From Lysobacter sp. yr284 (GTDB lineage Bacteria; Pseudomonadota; Gammaproteobacteria; Xanthomonadales; Xanthomonadaceae), in the NCBI RefSeq assembly GCF_900107375.1, contig NZ_FNPT01000021.1, forward strand, positions 24,856-88,855: a DNA stretch of 64,000 bases, written 5' to 3'. The notes under the pieces are model-generated. The model was not told where the DNA came from, ran no database searches, and saw nothing but the letters and a program-made list of their open reading frames with translations. Each line of letters starts with the position of its first letter. The first letter of the stretch is position 1. The position numbers and the translations under genes were made by a program. Positions 8,917-18,215 of the stretch are shown here, piece after piece.

Positions 8917-10368
8917 ATGAACCCCCAACGCTCCGCCGCGCCCGCATGGCGCCGCTGCCTGCTCGCCACCGCCAGCTTGCTGGCCGCCACTGCCGCCGTG
9001 GCCGCGCCGGCGACGCTGCCGCCGCTGCCCGAATCGACGCTGCGTGCGGTCGTCGCCGACGGCGCCATCGCCGCGGACGCGCGCGGCCTGTGGGCCGTGC
9101 CCGGCTACGGCGATCTCTACGCGCTGTCCGCCGACGGCGCATCGATGTACCAGTTCGCCGCCGGCCTGTGCTGGCCGGTGGCCGCCGCCAGCGACGCGAT
9201 CCTGGACCAGGCCGCGCCGTATTTCGGCCGCTCGGCGAAACCGCGCGATTTCGTCCTCGCCAGTTCCCGCCGGGGCACCCAGTTGCACGCGGTCGGCCTG
9301 AGCCGCCTGCCCGTCGCCTGCACCGCGCCGATCGACCGCCGCAAACCGCTGTACACCTTCGACGCGGTGTCGCTGACGCTCAAGCAGTTCTATGCCTACG
9401 ACCGCGAACGCGGGCTCGACTGGAACGCGCGCATCGCCCGATTGCGCCCGGCCGCCGCGCGCGCGCGCAGCGACGCCGAACTGCGGCCGGTGATGGCCGA
9501 ACTGCTGCGCGGCGTCGACGACCTGCACACCGCGCTGGCCGGCAAGGTCGACGGCCGCGCCTTCGAAATCCAGGGCCAGCGCGGCGCCCACTTCGACCGC
9601 CTGCGCCAGCGCTTCGACCGGCATCCGCAAGGCGGCTCGTTCCTGGATTGGCTGCAGACCTGGATCGCGCAGGAACGCACGCAGGCCGACGCGCAGTTGC
9701 GGCCCGGCAGCCGCCGCAGCGCGCTCGGCGGACAGGTGGTCTGGGGCCGTCTGCCCGGCAACGTCGGCTACCTCGCGGTCACCGCGATGGCCGGCGAGGG
9801 CGGCGGCGAGGACGCCCAGCGCGCCGCGGTCGGCCGCGCCGTCGATGCGGCCCTGGCCGAACTCAAGGACACCCGCGCGCTGGTGTTCGATATCGCCCAC
9901 AACCTCGGCGGGCTGGACACGGTCTCGGCCGAGATCGCCGCGCGCTTCGCCGATCGCGAGCGCCTGGCCTACACCAAGCATCCGTACGCCGACCCGCGGG
10001 TGCGGCCGCAGCCGCTGCGGATCGCGCCGGCCGGCGCCGCGCGCTACCTCAAGCCGGTGTACCTGCTGACCAGCGAGTTCACCTGCAGCGCCGGCGAGAC
10101 CTTCACGATGATGATGCGGGCCTTGCCGCAGGTGGTCCAGGTCGGCCAGCCGACCCAGGGGATCTTCTCCGACGCGCTGTCCAAGTACCTGCCCAACGGC
10201 TGGACCTTCAGCCTGTCCAACGAGATCTACCGCGACGCCTGGGGCGAGTCGTTCGAAGCACGCGGCCTGCCGCCGGACCGCGCGGCGGCGGTGTATCCGG
10301 CGCGCGAAAGCGCCGGCAGCTACGGGCGCGCGTTGCAGCGCGCGGCGCAGTGGGCGGCGGGGCGGTGA
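8917..10368 (+). CDS. Secreted S41-family (C-terminal processing) peptidase-like protein
   Basis: A 483-aa exported protein. The start at 8917 gives MNPQRSAAPAWRRCLLATAS followed by a hydrophobic core and an AVAA cleavage site, a Sec signal peptide; the open frame further upstream runs through a repeat. The C-terminal half has the S41 layout: GRLPGNVGYLAVTAMAG, the strand-turn ALVFDIAHNLGGLDTVSAEIA, then the nucleophile region SEFTCSAGETFTMMM and GQPTQGIFSDALSKYLPNGW, where a conserved Ser/Lys dyad is expected. No PDZ domain is evident between the N-terminal region and the catalytic core. Substrate is unknown. It ends 150 bases before the convergent NarL-type regulator. Confidence 0.8.
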   Translation: MNPQRSAAPAWRRCLLATASLLAATAAVAAPATLPPLPESTLRAVVADGAIAADARGLWAVPGYGDLYALSADGASMYQFAAGLCWPVAAASDAILDQAAPYFGRSAKPRDFVLASSRRGTQLHAVGLSRLPVACTAPIDRRKPLYTFDAVSLTLKQFYAYDRERGLDWNARIARLRPAAARARSDAELRPVMAELLRGVDDLHTALAGKVDGRAFEIQGQRGAHFDRLRQRFDRHPQGGSFLDWLQTWIAQERTQADAQLRPGSRRSALGGQVVWGRLPGNVGYLAVTAMAGEGGGEDAQRAAVGRAVDAALAELKDTRALVFDIAHNLGGLDTVSAEIAARFADRERLAYTKHPYADPRVRPQPLRIAPAGAARYLKPVYLLTSEFTCSAGETFTMMMRALPQVVQVGQPTQGIFSDALSKYLPNGWTFSLSNEIYRDAWGESFEARGLPPDRAAAVYPARESAGSYGRALQRAAQWAAGR

Positions 10369-10410
10369 TCGGGGCGTCGCCCAGGCCGCTCGCGTCGTAG
10401 CGCAGTCGGC

Positions 10411-10493
10411 GCAGTCGCAGCTCGCGCAACTCCTACCGTTGGAACGGAACCGCCCGCCGCCCCGGTAGGAGCGGCGCAAGCCGCGACCGCGCC
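10411..10493. repeat. Paired REP-like inverted repeat
   Basis: A degenerate copy (CAGCTCGCGCAACTCCTACC) and a typical copy (GGTAGGAGCGGCGCAAGCCG at 10464) in inverted orientation, between two convergent genes. Confidence 0.65.
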
Positions 10494-10518
10494 ATCCCAA
10501 CCACGACGAAACCGCCCC

Positions 10519-11172
10519 TCACTCCTTCCGGCGCATCAACCCCTCGCGCCAGGCGAACGCCACCGCCTGGGTCCGGTCGGTCACCTGCAGCTTCGACATC
10601 AGGTTGCTCAGATGCGCCTTCACCGTTTTTTCGCTGATCGACAGGCTCGCGGCGATGCGCGCGTTGCTGCCGCCCTCGGCCAGCCGCCGCAGCACGTCGA
10701 GTTCGCGTTCGGTCAATTGCGCGAACGGGTCCGTCGCCGGCCGCCGGCCGCGCTGCATGCTGCTGAGGATGCGCCGCGCGATCGCCGGATGCAGGGTCGA
10801 TTCGCCCTGCGCGGCGTTGCGGATCGCCTGCAGCAGCACTTCGCCGCGGGTCGACTTGGGCAGGAACGACTGCGCCCCGGCCTCGATCGCGGCGAAGGCG
10901 AGGTCGTCGTCGTCCGAGGAGGTCAGCACCATGATGTGGCTGCGCGGGCTGGCGCCGCGGATGCCGCGCGCCGCGGCGACGCCGCCGATGCCCGGCATCA
11001 TCAGGTCGAGCAGCACCACGTCGGGCGCGTGCATGCGCGCCATCGCCACCGCGTCCTCGCCGTCGTCGGCCTCGGCCACCACCACGAAGCCCGGCGCCAG
11101 CCGCAGCAGGCTGCGGATGCCCTCGCGCACCACCGCGTGATCGTCGGCCACCAGCAGCGTCGTCGTTTCCAT
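10519..11172 (-). CDS. NarL/FixJ-type response regulator
   Basis: A 217-aa two-component regulator. The receiver domain (1-125) has the acidic pair D10/D11 (LLVADDHAV), the phospho-acceptor D56 in VVLLDLMMPG, and the switch region VLTSSDDDD. A LuxR-type HTH fills the C-terminus (LTERELDVLRRLAEGGSNARIA, ISEKTVKAHLSNLM). The second ATG (METTTLL) is chosen because AAGGAG lies nine bases before it but only three before the first. It starts 28 bases after the sensor kinase stop, so the two form one operon. Targets are unknown. Confidence 0.9.
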   Translation of the reverse strand: METTTLLVADDHAVVREGIRSLLRLAPGFVVVAEADDGEDAVAMARMHAPDVVLLDLMMPGIGGVAAARGIRGASPRSHIMVLTSSDDDDLAFAAIEAGAQSFLPKSTRGEVLLQAIRNAAQGESTLHPAIARRILSSMQRGRRPATDPFAQLTERELDVLRRLAEGGSNARIAASLSISEKTVKAHLSNLMSKLQVTDRTQAVAFAWREGLMRRKE

Positions 11173-11200
11173 GCCCATCGTCTCCTTGCGCCCGCGGCGC

Positions 11201-12640
11201 TCAGCCGTCCGCGCCGGACGCCGGCGCGTCCGCGTCGAATTCCACCCGCACCCGCGTCCCGGCGGGGGACGAGGCGATCTTGACCTGGCCGTGCGGCAAC
11301 TGGTCGGCGCGCCAGCGCAGATTCGCCAGGCCCATGCCCAGCGGCGCCGCGGCCGGATCGAAGCCGCGGCCGTCGTCCTCCACGCTCCACAGCCAGCGCT
11401 CGCCAAAGCGTTCGCCGGCCACGCGCACGCGCCGGCAACCGCTGTGGCGGCGCGCGTTGGCGACCGCTTCGTGGGCGATCATCAACAGCTCCTGCGCCAG
11501 CATCGGCCGCTCGCGCAGCCAGCGCTCCAGCGCCGCCGGCAGTTCCAGCGCCCACTCGATGCCGGAACCGCCGAGCAGGTCGTCGATGTTGCGCGACAGC
11601 GCCTCGCGCAGCCCGAGTTCGGCGATCGCCGGCGCGCTGAAGCCCGAGACCGCGTCCACCAGATCCTGCTGCAGGCGGTCGGCCAGCGCGCGCGCCTGCG
11701 CCACCGTGCGCAGCAGGCGCGCGTCGCCGCCGGCGTCGTGCTCCAGTTCGGCCAGCTTCAGCCCGAGCACGAAGCTGCGCTGCTTGGCGGTGTCGTGCAG
11801 GTCGCGGGCGATGCGGTTGCGCTCCAGCGAGCCGCCCAGCGCCTTCTCCAGGTGCAGCGAGCGCGACAGCGCGTCGGCCATGCGGTTGAAGCGCTCGGCC
11901 AGGGCGCTGAACTCGTCGCGCGAACGGTCGGCGATGCGCACCGAGAAATCGCCCTCGGCCCAGCGGTCGGCGGCCTGGGTCGCGCGGCGCACCCGCCGCA
12001 GCAACAGCCACATCCATAGCGCGACGAAGGTGGTGCCGATGCCCAGCGCGTAGAAGAACGTGCGCAGCAGGTCGTAGGGCACGACGTAGTCGGTGTCGGT
12101 GGCCCAGCCCGGCCAATAGCTGATCCCGACCAGGGCCTCGCGGCCGCCGCCGAGCGCGACCCGCCGGGTCAGCGCCCACTGGTCCTGGCCGCGCAGCACC
12201 GCGTTGCCGCGCGCCGCGCCGGCGCCCAGCTCCGCGGCCAGCGCGCGCTGCAGCAGCGGAAACGGCGCCGGCGCGGTGGCGCAGGCGAGGCGGCCGCGGT
12301 CTAGCACGCTGACGCTCAAGCGCCCGTCCTTGAAGTAAGCGACCAGATCGACGAAGTCGGACACCTCGCGCACGCCCTGGTCGGCCAGGCCCCACAGCAC
12401 GGTGTCGGCCAGATGCCGGCAGGCGACCGGATCGGCCAGGTCGACGCGGCCGGCCGGCGCCGCCAGCGCGGCGAAGTCGGCGCGCTCGAGCAGACCGCGC
12501 GCGTCGCGCTCGAAGCGCGCGCTCGACATCCACACATCGATCATGCCGGCGACGAACCAGACCGCGATGAAGGCGAGGAAGAAGCTCACCACCTGCTTGA
12601 CGAACAGGCCGCGGGGACGGAGGAAACGCAGCCAGTTCAC
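11201..12640 (-). CDS. NarX-type membrane sensor histidine kinase
   Basis: A 479-aa inner-membrane kinase and partner of the response regulator that follows. It has a transmembrane segment at 14-36, a periplasmic sensor region to about 190, a second transmembrane segment at 193-215, HAMP at 216-270, then HisKA_3 with the phospho-accepting histidine in RNRIARDLHDTAKQ (H282). The HATPase_c domain shows the N box MIAHEAVANARRHSG, the G1 box DDGRGFDP and the G2 box MGLANLRWRA. The periplasmic domain is not one I recognise, so the signal is unknown. Confidence 0.9.
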   Translation of the reverse strand: MNWLRFLRPRGLFVKQVVSFFLAFIAVWFVAGMIDVWMSSARFERDARGLLERADFAALAAPAGRVDLADPVACRHLADTVLWGLADQGVREVSDFVDLVAYFKDGRLSVSVLDRGRLACATAPAPFPLLQRALAAELGAGAARGNAVLRGQDQWALTRRVALGGGREALVGISYWPGWATDTDYVVPYDLLRTFFYALGIGTTFVALWMWLLLRRVRRATQAADRWAEGDFSVRIADRSRDEFSALAERFNRMADALSRSLHLEKALGGSLERNRIARDLHDTAKQRSFVLGLKLAELEHDAGGDARLLRTVAQARALADRLQQDLVDAVSGFSAPAIAELGLREALSRNIDDLLGGSGIEWALELPAALERWLRERPMLAQELLMIAHEAVANARRHSGCRRVRVAGERFGERWLWSVEDDGRGFDPAAAPLGMGLANLRWRADQLPHGQVKIASSPAGTRVRVEFDADAPASGADG

Positions 12641-12810
12641 GGGACGCTCGCGGTCGCGAAGAAGCGCGAGTGTCGCGGCCGGCCGCGGCCGGCCGCATCG
12701 GTCGAAAGTCCTACCGCGGCGCGCGCGCGGCGGCGCCTGCGGCGCTGCGCGGCGACGCGCGGCCGCCGCGGATCGGCGCAGGCGCGACGGCCCGGCGCCT
12801 CAGGCGCGGT

Positions 12811-13481
<671 letters not shown>

Positions 13482-13748
13482 ATGATCGACCTGAACTACA
13501 TCGACGACCTCGCCCGCCGCCTCAGCACCCTGGTCCCGCCGGGCGTGCGCGACGGCCGCGAGGAAATGCAGCAGAACTTCAAGTCCGTGCTGCAGACCGG
13601 GCTGTCCAAGCTCGACCTGGTCACCCGCGAGGAATTCGAAGTGCAGCGCGCGGTGCTGCTGCGCACCCGCGAGAAGCTCGAGGAACTGCAGCGCACCGTG
13701 TCCGAGCTCGAAGCCCGGCTCGACGACGCCTCCGAACCCCAGCACTGA
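13482..13748 (+). CDS. ubiK: UbiK / BMFP-domain accessory factor for ubiquinone biosynthesis
   Basis: An 88-aa protein: an N-terminal amphipathic helix (IDDLARRLSTLVPPG), then EEMQQNFKSVLQTGLSKLDLVTREEF, the BMFP signature, and a C-terminal coiled coil (LLRTREKLEELQRTVSELEARL). UbiK trimers bind UbiJ and help the Ubi metabolon. It lies 10 bases upstream of comM, so the pair is one transcription unit, an arrangement common in Xanthomonadaceae. Since comM is interrupted downstream, ubiK itself should be unaffected. Confidence 0.9.
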   Translation: MIDLNYIDDLARRLSTLVPPGVRDGREEMQQNFKSVLQTGLSKLDLVTREEFEVQRAVLLRTREKLEELQRTVSELEARLDDASEPQH

Positions 13749-13758
13749 GCCGTCCGCC

Positions 13759-13989
13759 ATGAATCTGGCGCTCGTGCACAGCCGTGCGCGAACGGGAGTG
13801 CGTGCGCCCGCGGTGCGCGTCGAGGTGCACCTGGGCGGCGGCCTGCCGTGCATGAACATCGTCGGCCTGCCCGAGGCCGCGGTGCGCGAGTCCAAGGACC
13901 GGGTGCGCGCGGCGATCGCCTCGGCGCAATACGAATTCCCGCAACGACGCATCACCGTCAACCTCGCGCCGGCCGACCTGCCCAAGGAC
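13759..13989 (+). pseudogene. comM: comM, 5' fragment (77 codons) cut by transposon insertion
   Basis: This encodes the N-terminal Lon-protease-like subdomain of the Mg-chelatase-like ATPase ComM (YifB): MNLALVHSRARTGVRAP, LGGGLPCMNIVGLPEAAVRESKDRV and FPQRRITVNLAPADLPKD. It stops exactly at the AAG GAC codons, after which transposon DNA begins and a stop appears within six codons. The rest of the gene resumes at 40690-41990. Removing the element and one AGGAC copy restores an uninterrupted 508-codon frame. ComM is a hexameric branch-migration helicase that extends recombination during natural transformation. Confidence 0.95.
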
Positions 13990-14010
13990 TGGTTTTTTTT
14001 CCAGTAATCC
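13990..14010 (+). repeat. Left terminal inverted repeat and target duplication
   Basis: The left end reads TGGTTTTTTTTCCAGTAATC. Aligned with the reverse complement of the right end (TAGTATTTTTTCCAGAAATG) 16 of 20 bases match. AGGAC at 13985-13989 directly before it is the 5-bp target duplication. Confidence 0.88.
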
Positions 14011-14045
14011 GTAAGCTCCGGCGGTAATGGGTCCAATTTCGGCGG
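14004..14045 (+). repeat. Subterminal direct repeats, possible TnsB binding sites
   Basis: GTAATCCGTAAGCTCCGGCG (14004-14023) and GTAATGGGTCC...TTCGGCGG (14024-14045) are adjacent imperfect direct repeats just inside the left end. Tn7-like ends carry several such sites for the TnsB transposase, so this is the expected role. Confidence 0.5.
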
Positions 14046-14114
14046 AAGCCGGGTAAACACCCAGCCAATTCAGCCGCGGAACAGCAGTCGCGTCGACTGG
14101 CTGCAGTCAGGGAG

Positions 14115-14142
14115 GACGTCCGAGGATGACAATTCGGACGTC
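14115..14142. promoter_or_regulatory. Inverted repeat upstream of the left-end gene
   Basis: GACGTCCGA (14115-14123) and TCGGACGTC (14134-14142) form a perfect 9-bp inverted repeat with a 10-base centre, ending 7 bases before the start codon of the 578-aa gene. It could be an operator or an mRNA hairpin that masks the weak ribosome binding site. Confidence 0.45.
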
Positions 14143-14148
14143 GTTCCT

Positions 14149-15885
14149 ATGTCTCTCGTGCACTACCTGGGCCAGCCTGGCCCGGTCCAACTGATCAAGT
14201 CGGGCGCCATTCAGGCGTCCGGGACCGACAACTTCCTCGCCGCCTCCCTTTTCTCTCCCCTATGCCTTGATCAGGGGCGGTATCGCCGACTTCGCGCGCC
14301 CCGTCCGATTCTTCGGTGGGTTCCGCTCGCCCACACTCTCGCCCTGCCGCTGGGAGCCGGTCTCGTTCAGGGGATTCCCACCCACGTCGGTGGTGTCGAA
14401 CCCTTCTGGAATGTGCGGGTGCGGGCCGGGGAAGGCACCCCAGGCTCACGGCGCCGCGCGGCCCTGGATCAAGCAGGGCTCCTGCCACACGCGCTCCCGT
14501 ACTACGCGGAAGAACTGGAAGCTCAGGTCAACTGGAGCTGGTGGTACGAGTACGAGAGCCTCGATTCGCGCTTCGATCATGTGCTCGCACCCGCTACCAC
14601 GGTGTTCAACACCTACTATGCGCCCACCTCCCAGATGGCGACGCTCGTCCTCAAAAACGATCTCGAAGTCCTCTTGAGGGGGCTGGAGCGTTCCGACGCC
14701 TACGTGGACCGCACCACCGGGGTATCGCACCTACGCTTGGGAAGGGAGCGACATACCAGCGAAGTTCCGCTGCTTTCCCGCGCGCTTTTCGATCCAACCG
14801 GTGTTGCCCGAGCCCGAGCCATCAGCATTGGCGGTCATGCCGCCCTCTCCGCTCGTAGCGGTGAACCAAGGTGCATCAAGGCCGAGCCCCCTTTCGATGG
14901 CGAAACGACGATGACGGTCTACGGTCGACTGCATATGCGGGGCAAGCAGCGAATTCTGCTGGTGACGCAGATTATCGAATGCAATCACCCGTTCCCGTTC
15001 GAAAAACTTAATGCCACCGTCGACCAGCCTGGCAAGTCCAGTGGAGAGCGCTCCTCAAAATGCGGCGGCGGACGCATTCGCCTAGACAAGTGGGACTTTG
15101 ACCTGGAGGAACTGGACGGTACTGGCGACCGCCCAGGGACCGAACATCTTCCAGTTACCGCCCTCGTCCTGGCCGGCACCCGATTGACCGCGTTCAACAA
15201 GCACAACGTTCTGATCGGCCGACGCGATGTGAACCGCAATGGGAAGGGACCGGGGAAAACCCCGCTGTCCCCCGCTCCTCGCAACTCCTCCCAGCGACGG
15301 CATGGCAAAGGGGACAGCGATGCAAGGCAGGTCCACACCAGCACGCAGTCACAAACGATCGCGCCCGAAAAAAAGAAGGATGACCACAAGGGACTATCAC
15401 CGGCAGAAGCGCTGCGGCTGACGCTGGAAGAACTGCAGGCCTTCACTATGGCCACTGGCGCAACCCTTGAGTCGGTGGTTCTCACCGACGCGCGTTTGAA
15501 GTACGGCCCGTGGATATTCAACGTGGTTCACCAGGAAGGCAAGGGCCGCCGAAAGTCTTGGATGCGGATCCACCATAGCAACAAGCCACGCGGTATCTTG
15601 ATCGTCCATGCATCGCTCCACGGGCTGCACGCCTATGTGCTCGAAGTGCTTCGCCAGGCGGATGAGGCCTACGCGACGTTGGTACTCTGCTCAAGCGATG
15701 GATCCGAGATCTCCGTGGGTGTGATGCAAGGCATCTTTGATCGGATTGATGAAAGCCAATCGCTGCCAAAGAGTGAAAGGATCAAGTCAAGCGAGGAAAT
15801 CGAGATCACACGCGTCAAGCACTGGGCAGACGCCAGTGAGCGACGCAGACTCTCAACAGTACTTCGAGATGTACTCGGAAGTTGA
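14149..15885 (+). CDS. Left-end transposon protein of 578 aa; possible TnsE-like accessory factor
   Basis: I do not recognise this protein firmly. It lies at the element end opposite tnsABC-tniQ, reading inward. Visible parts are a basic N-terminal half, a segment AYVDRTTGVSHLRLGRERH near 185, and a charged, low-complexity linker around 365-425 (SQRRHGKGDSDARQVHTSTQ, then EKKKDDHKG). A compact C-terminal domain of about 150 residues follows (LTLEELQAFTMATGATLESV, ILIVHASLHGLHAYVLEV, TLVLCSSDGSEISVGVMQ). Size and layout (N-domain, disordered linker, small C-domain) resemble TnsE of Tn7, 538 aa, and transposon-end location suits an accessory transposition factor. This is inference; an unrelated defence protein is also possible. 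The start has little ribosome binding site. Confidence 0.55.
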   Translation: MSLVHYLGQPGPVQLIKSGAIQASGTDNFLAASLFSPLCLDQGRYRRLRAPRPILRWVPLAHTLALPLGAGLVQGIPTHVGGVEPFWNVRVRAGEGTPGSRRRAALDQAGLLPHALPYYAEELEAQVNWSWWYEYESLDSRFDHVLAPATTVFNTYYAPTSQMATLVLKNDLEVLLRGLERSDAYVDRTTGVSHLRLGRERHTSEVPLLSRALFDPTGVARARAISIGGHAALSARSGEPRCIKAEPPFDGETTMTVYGRLHMRGKQRILLVTQIIECNHPFPFEKLNATVDQPGKSSGERSSKCGGGRIRLDKWDFDLEELDGTGDRPGTEHLPVTALVLAGTRLTAFNKHNVLIGRRDVNRNGKGPGKTPLSPAPRNSSQRRHGKGDSDARQVHTSTQSQTIAPEKKKDDHKGLSPAEALRLTLEELQAFTMATGATLESVVLTDARLKYGPWIFNVVHQEGKGRRKSWMRIHHSNKPRGILIVHASLHGLHAYVLEVLRQADEAYATLVLCSSDGSEISVGVMQGIFDRIDESQSLPKSERIKSSEEIEITRVKHWADASERRRLSTVLRDVLGS

Positions 15886-16265
15886 GTTCAGCGACAAGGA
15901 GAGCCGCGCCGAGCAGTCCATGCTGGTCACGTAGCGCGTCCCCGCCTTAGTTCGCAACTGGGCTTTCGCCCTTCCCCCTTGGCGGCTGCACGCAGCTGCG
16001 GCGCGACTACCAGGCCAACACCGCGGCGGCGGCACTGGAGCGAGCGCCGATCACCCGGCTCGCGCAGGAACGACGACAGCGAAAATCAAGTCGCGCTTAA
16101 CTTCCGACTTTTCGATCGACGCGATCCAGTTGATGACGGATACAGCGCACATAACCTTCTAGCCAGGAAACCAGAGTGGCTTCGTCCGCAAGCACTTGGC
16201 AGGGGCCTGTCGACGGTTTCTGATGCCAGTCTGAATCGGCCGGAGTGCGGTAGGGCACCTGAATC
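15886..16265. other. 380-bp spacer with a GC-rich coding-like remnant
   Basis: Bases around 15985-16100 are GC-rich and translate on the plus strand as a gene-end-like stretch (LRRDYQANTAAAALERAP...RRQRKSSRA, stop at 16098). No start, ribosome binding site or upstream frame goes with it, so I read it as a fragment left from an earlier rearrangement. The remainder shows nothing. Confidence 0.35.
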
Positions 16266-16745
16266 TCAGGCGACCTTACGGACTGGCTGCTGCAGTTCGG
16301 CGACGTCGAGCGTAAAGTCCAGCGGCACCTGTATCGGCTCAACCGGATCGCGCTTGTCGTTGTAGACGTCCACGTCGGTTTTTAGCTGCACGCAATCGCC
16401 GACGATTTGCTGGCGTCGCTGAGCGAAAGACCGTACGAAGTGACTGTGAGGGGCGTTCGGATCATCTAGGTCAGCCCACAACGATAGGGTTTTGGTTCCC
16501 TGTTTGTGGGTGGCTGCATGCTTGGCTCGGTAGCGTCGGCCGAGCTTATCGGTACGATATTCTTCTCGGAACACCTGAGCGATGTCGGCGGCTATTGCAT
16601 CGATCACAGTCTTGGCGTTTGGCTTATGTAGGCCATTACGCCAAGCCCAAGCTGCAACCTCGTGAAGGTCCAACGGTCCTTCTGCACCAGTCTCAGTCTT
16701 GTAGCGTTCTATGTAATCTTTTACTTGATTGGAATAGGCAGACAT
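16266..16745 (-). CDS. Conserved hypothetical protein, third gene of the higBA operon
   Basis: A 159-aa soluble protein, MSAYSNQVKDYIERYKTETG at the start, with no transmembrane segment or known catalytic motif. Residues 20-60 (DLHEVAAWAWRNGLHKPNAKTVIDAIAADIAQVFREEYRTD) look helical and could be a small HTH-like or nucleic-acid-binding fold; the middle part is basic (RRYRAKHAATHKQG). A good ribosome binding site (GAGGAAG) precedes the ATG. It starts 15 bases after the higA stop on the same strand, so it is co-transcribed with the toxin-antitoxin pair. Function unknown; it may modulate or widen the module. Confidence 0.75.
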   Translation of the reverse strand: MSAYSNQVKDYIERYKTETGAEGPLDLHEVAAWAWRNGLHKPNAKTVIDAIAADIAQVFREEYRTDKLGRRYRAKHAATHKQGTKTLSLWADLDDPNAPHSHFVRSFAQRRQQIVGDCVQLKTDVDVYNDKRDPVEPIQVPLDFTLDVAELQQPVRKVA

Positions 16746-16760
16746 GGGGGATATCTTCCT

Positions 16761-17876
16761 CTAGTCGGTATGGACCACACCCCACCCATCGGTTCGGGCG
16801 GAGTTAGTGACGAACGAACGAACCTTAGCTTGGTGCTTGCGAAACAAGTCATAGCGACGGAGCCGTCGCTGCAACTGACCAACCACCAAACCAGGATGGA
16901 TCTTCAAACGCTGGGCAAACAACAGGACGCGTTCTTCTTTGAAGAACGGAGCGACCCGAGCCACAAAACCTTGTAACTCGACTTGATCGACACAAAAACT
17001 CGTAGCCGCTGCATTAGCAACTTTTTCCTCTTCATTGACTTGGCCTGCAATGTCAGATTCGATTTCCTGATCAAGGATGTAGCCTCGATCGCGCCCATGA
17101 CGTTGCAGCACATGCTCCAGTTCGTGTCGCAATACGAACCAAAAGTTGTCGATTCGATCCAGGCGCAAAGTCATCGCTACTACAGGCTTGTCTTCAGCTA
17201 GCCAGAAGCACGCACCATCAATTTTGGTACCAGCGATAGGTTCAACGATAACGAAACGCACGCCGCATTCCTCTAGAATGCGCGCGACATGACGGGTTTC
17301 CTCCGGGGCGGTTCTTAGTGCAGCCAAACGAGGTAAGGCTTGGCGCAGCAACATCTCGCTGTAAGCGCCTGTAACTAGTTCGGTGGCGACCTGCCAAGCA
17401 CGATGCAACCATGCTAGCTGGAGGCTGGACGCACCGGCTTCGGTATCCGTTTTTTTTGCCGCGTGGCAGAAGACCAACGGGTCACCTACTTGCTTGATGC
17501 CGAAGAATTCCAAAAACTGCTGTTCTAGCACATCAATATTTTTAGACGCGGCAATCCAGCCGCGCTTGACCATCTCCCGGACTGGAAAGCGGTTATACAG
17601 TTCGGCGCGGCGAGCGATCAGGTCATCGGCGCTACGTACCTTAGAGAGCTGATACTGGCTCTCCAGATTCATCCAAACCTCTGGACCGGTTCCCAGCGAC
17701 TCACCTAATTGAATCGCTGTTTCCGGAGTTATACCTTTTTTGCCCGCGATGATCTCGTTGATCAAGCGCACCGGTCGGCCGATGATCTCGGCTAGCTCAG
17801 TCTGCGTCCAATTACGCGCCTCTAGTTCCTCACGGAGAAACTCGCCCGGTGGAAAAACTTCGGCGAACGTGTTCAT
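16761..17876 (-). CDS. higA: HigA-type antitoxin fused to an ImmA/IrrE metallopeptidase domain
   Basis: A 371-aa two-domain protein. Residues 5-75 are the HigA-type XRE helix-turn-helix (FPPGEFLREELEARNWTQTELA, RPVRLINEIIAGKKGITPE, ETAIQLGESLGTGPEVWMNL). The C-terminal part carries an ImmA/IrrE-like zinc site, RHELEHVLQRHG (H251, E252, H255), downstream of a GAF-like stretch. HigA binds and neutralises the RelE-fold toxin and represses its own promoter; the peptidase domain could cleave itself or another regulator. I start at MNTFAEVF (17876), which has AAGGA six bases upstream, 16 bases after the higB stop. Larger than the usual 90-130 aa HigA. Confidence 0.85.
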   Translation of the reverse strand: MNTFAEVFPPGEFLREELEARNWTQTELAEIIGRPVRLINEIIAGKKGITPETAIQLGESLGTGPEVWMNLESQYQLSKVRSADDLIARRAELYNRFPVREMVKRGWIAASKNIDVLEQQFLEFFGIKQVGDPLVFCHAAKKTDTEAGASSLQLAWLHRAWQVATELVTGAYSEMLLRQALPRLAALRTAPEETRHVARILEECGVRFVIVEPIAGTKIDGACFWLAEDKPVVAMTLRLDRIDNFWFVLRHELEHVLQRHGRDRGYILDQEIESDIAGQVNEEEKVANAAATSFCVDQVELQGFVARVAPFFKEERVLLFAQRLKIHPGLVVGQLQRRLRRYDLFRKHQAKVRSFVTNSARTDGWGVVHTD

Positions 17877-17892
17877 GGCGTGTCCTTGGGAT

Positions 17893-18189
17893 TCAGTGAT
17901 AATCAGAAATTGAGACAATGACGACTAGCTTCCCTGTGTCGTCTTCTTCGAGCCGTAAAATTAAGCGCCATTGGTCGTTCAAGCGCATTGAGCGCTGGCC
18001 TACGCGGTCTCCTTTCAACTTTTCGTAATGCAGAGACTTCATGGCGTAAAACAGTCGCTCATCCGGCGACGCACGAATGAACTGCATGCGCTTACGGAAC
18101 GCCTTCACCAAGTTGGAGTCCAAGCCTGCCGTGTACTTCGGATCAACTTCCAGACGCTCCAAAGAAGGGTCTTCAAACCTGACTTCCAT
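17893..18189 (-). CDS. higB: HigB/RelE-family toxin
   Basis: A 98-aa protein with the HigB fold signature: MEVRFEDPSLERLEVDPKYT, VKAFRKRMQFIRASPDERLF, the core HYEKLKGDRVGQRSMRLNDQ followed by WRLILRLE, and a C-terminal VVIVSISDYH. HigB toxins are ribosome-dependent mRNA endonucleases. The gene precedes higA, the order typical of higBA and opposite to relBE. I use the ATG at 18189; an upstream in-frame start would place translation over the promoter-operator at 18216-18230. Confidence 0.87.
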   Translation of the reverse strand: MEVRFEDPSLERLEVDPKYTAGLDSNLVKAFRKRMQFIRASPDERLFYAMKSLHYEKLKGDRVGQRSMRLNDQWRLILRLEEDDTGKLVVIVSISDYH

Positions 18190-18215
18190 GCGGCGCCGAA
18201 CCTCAAACGTGTCTT

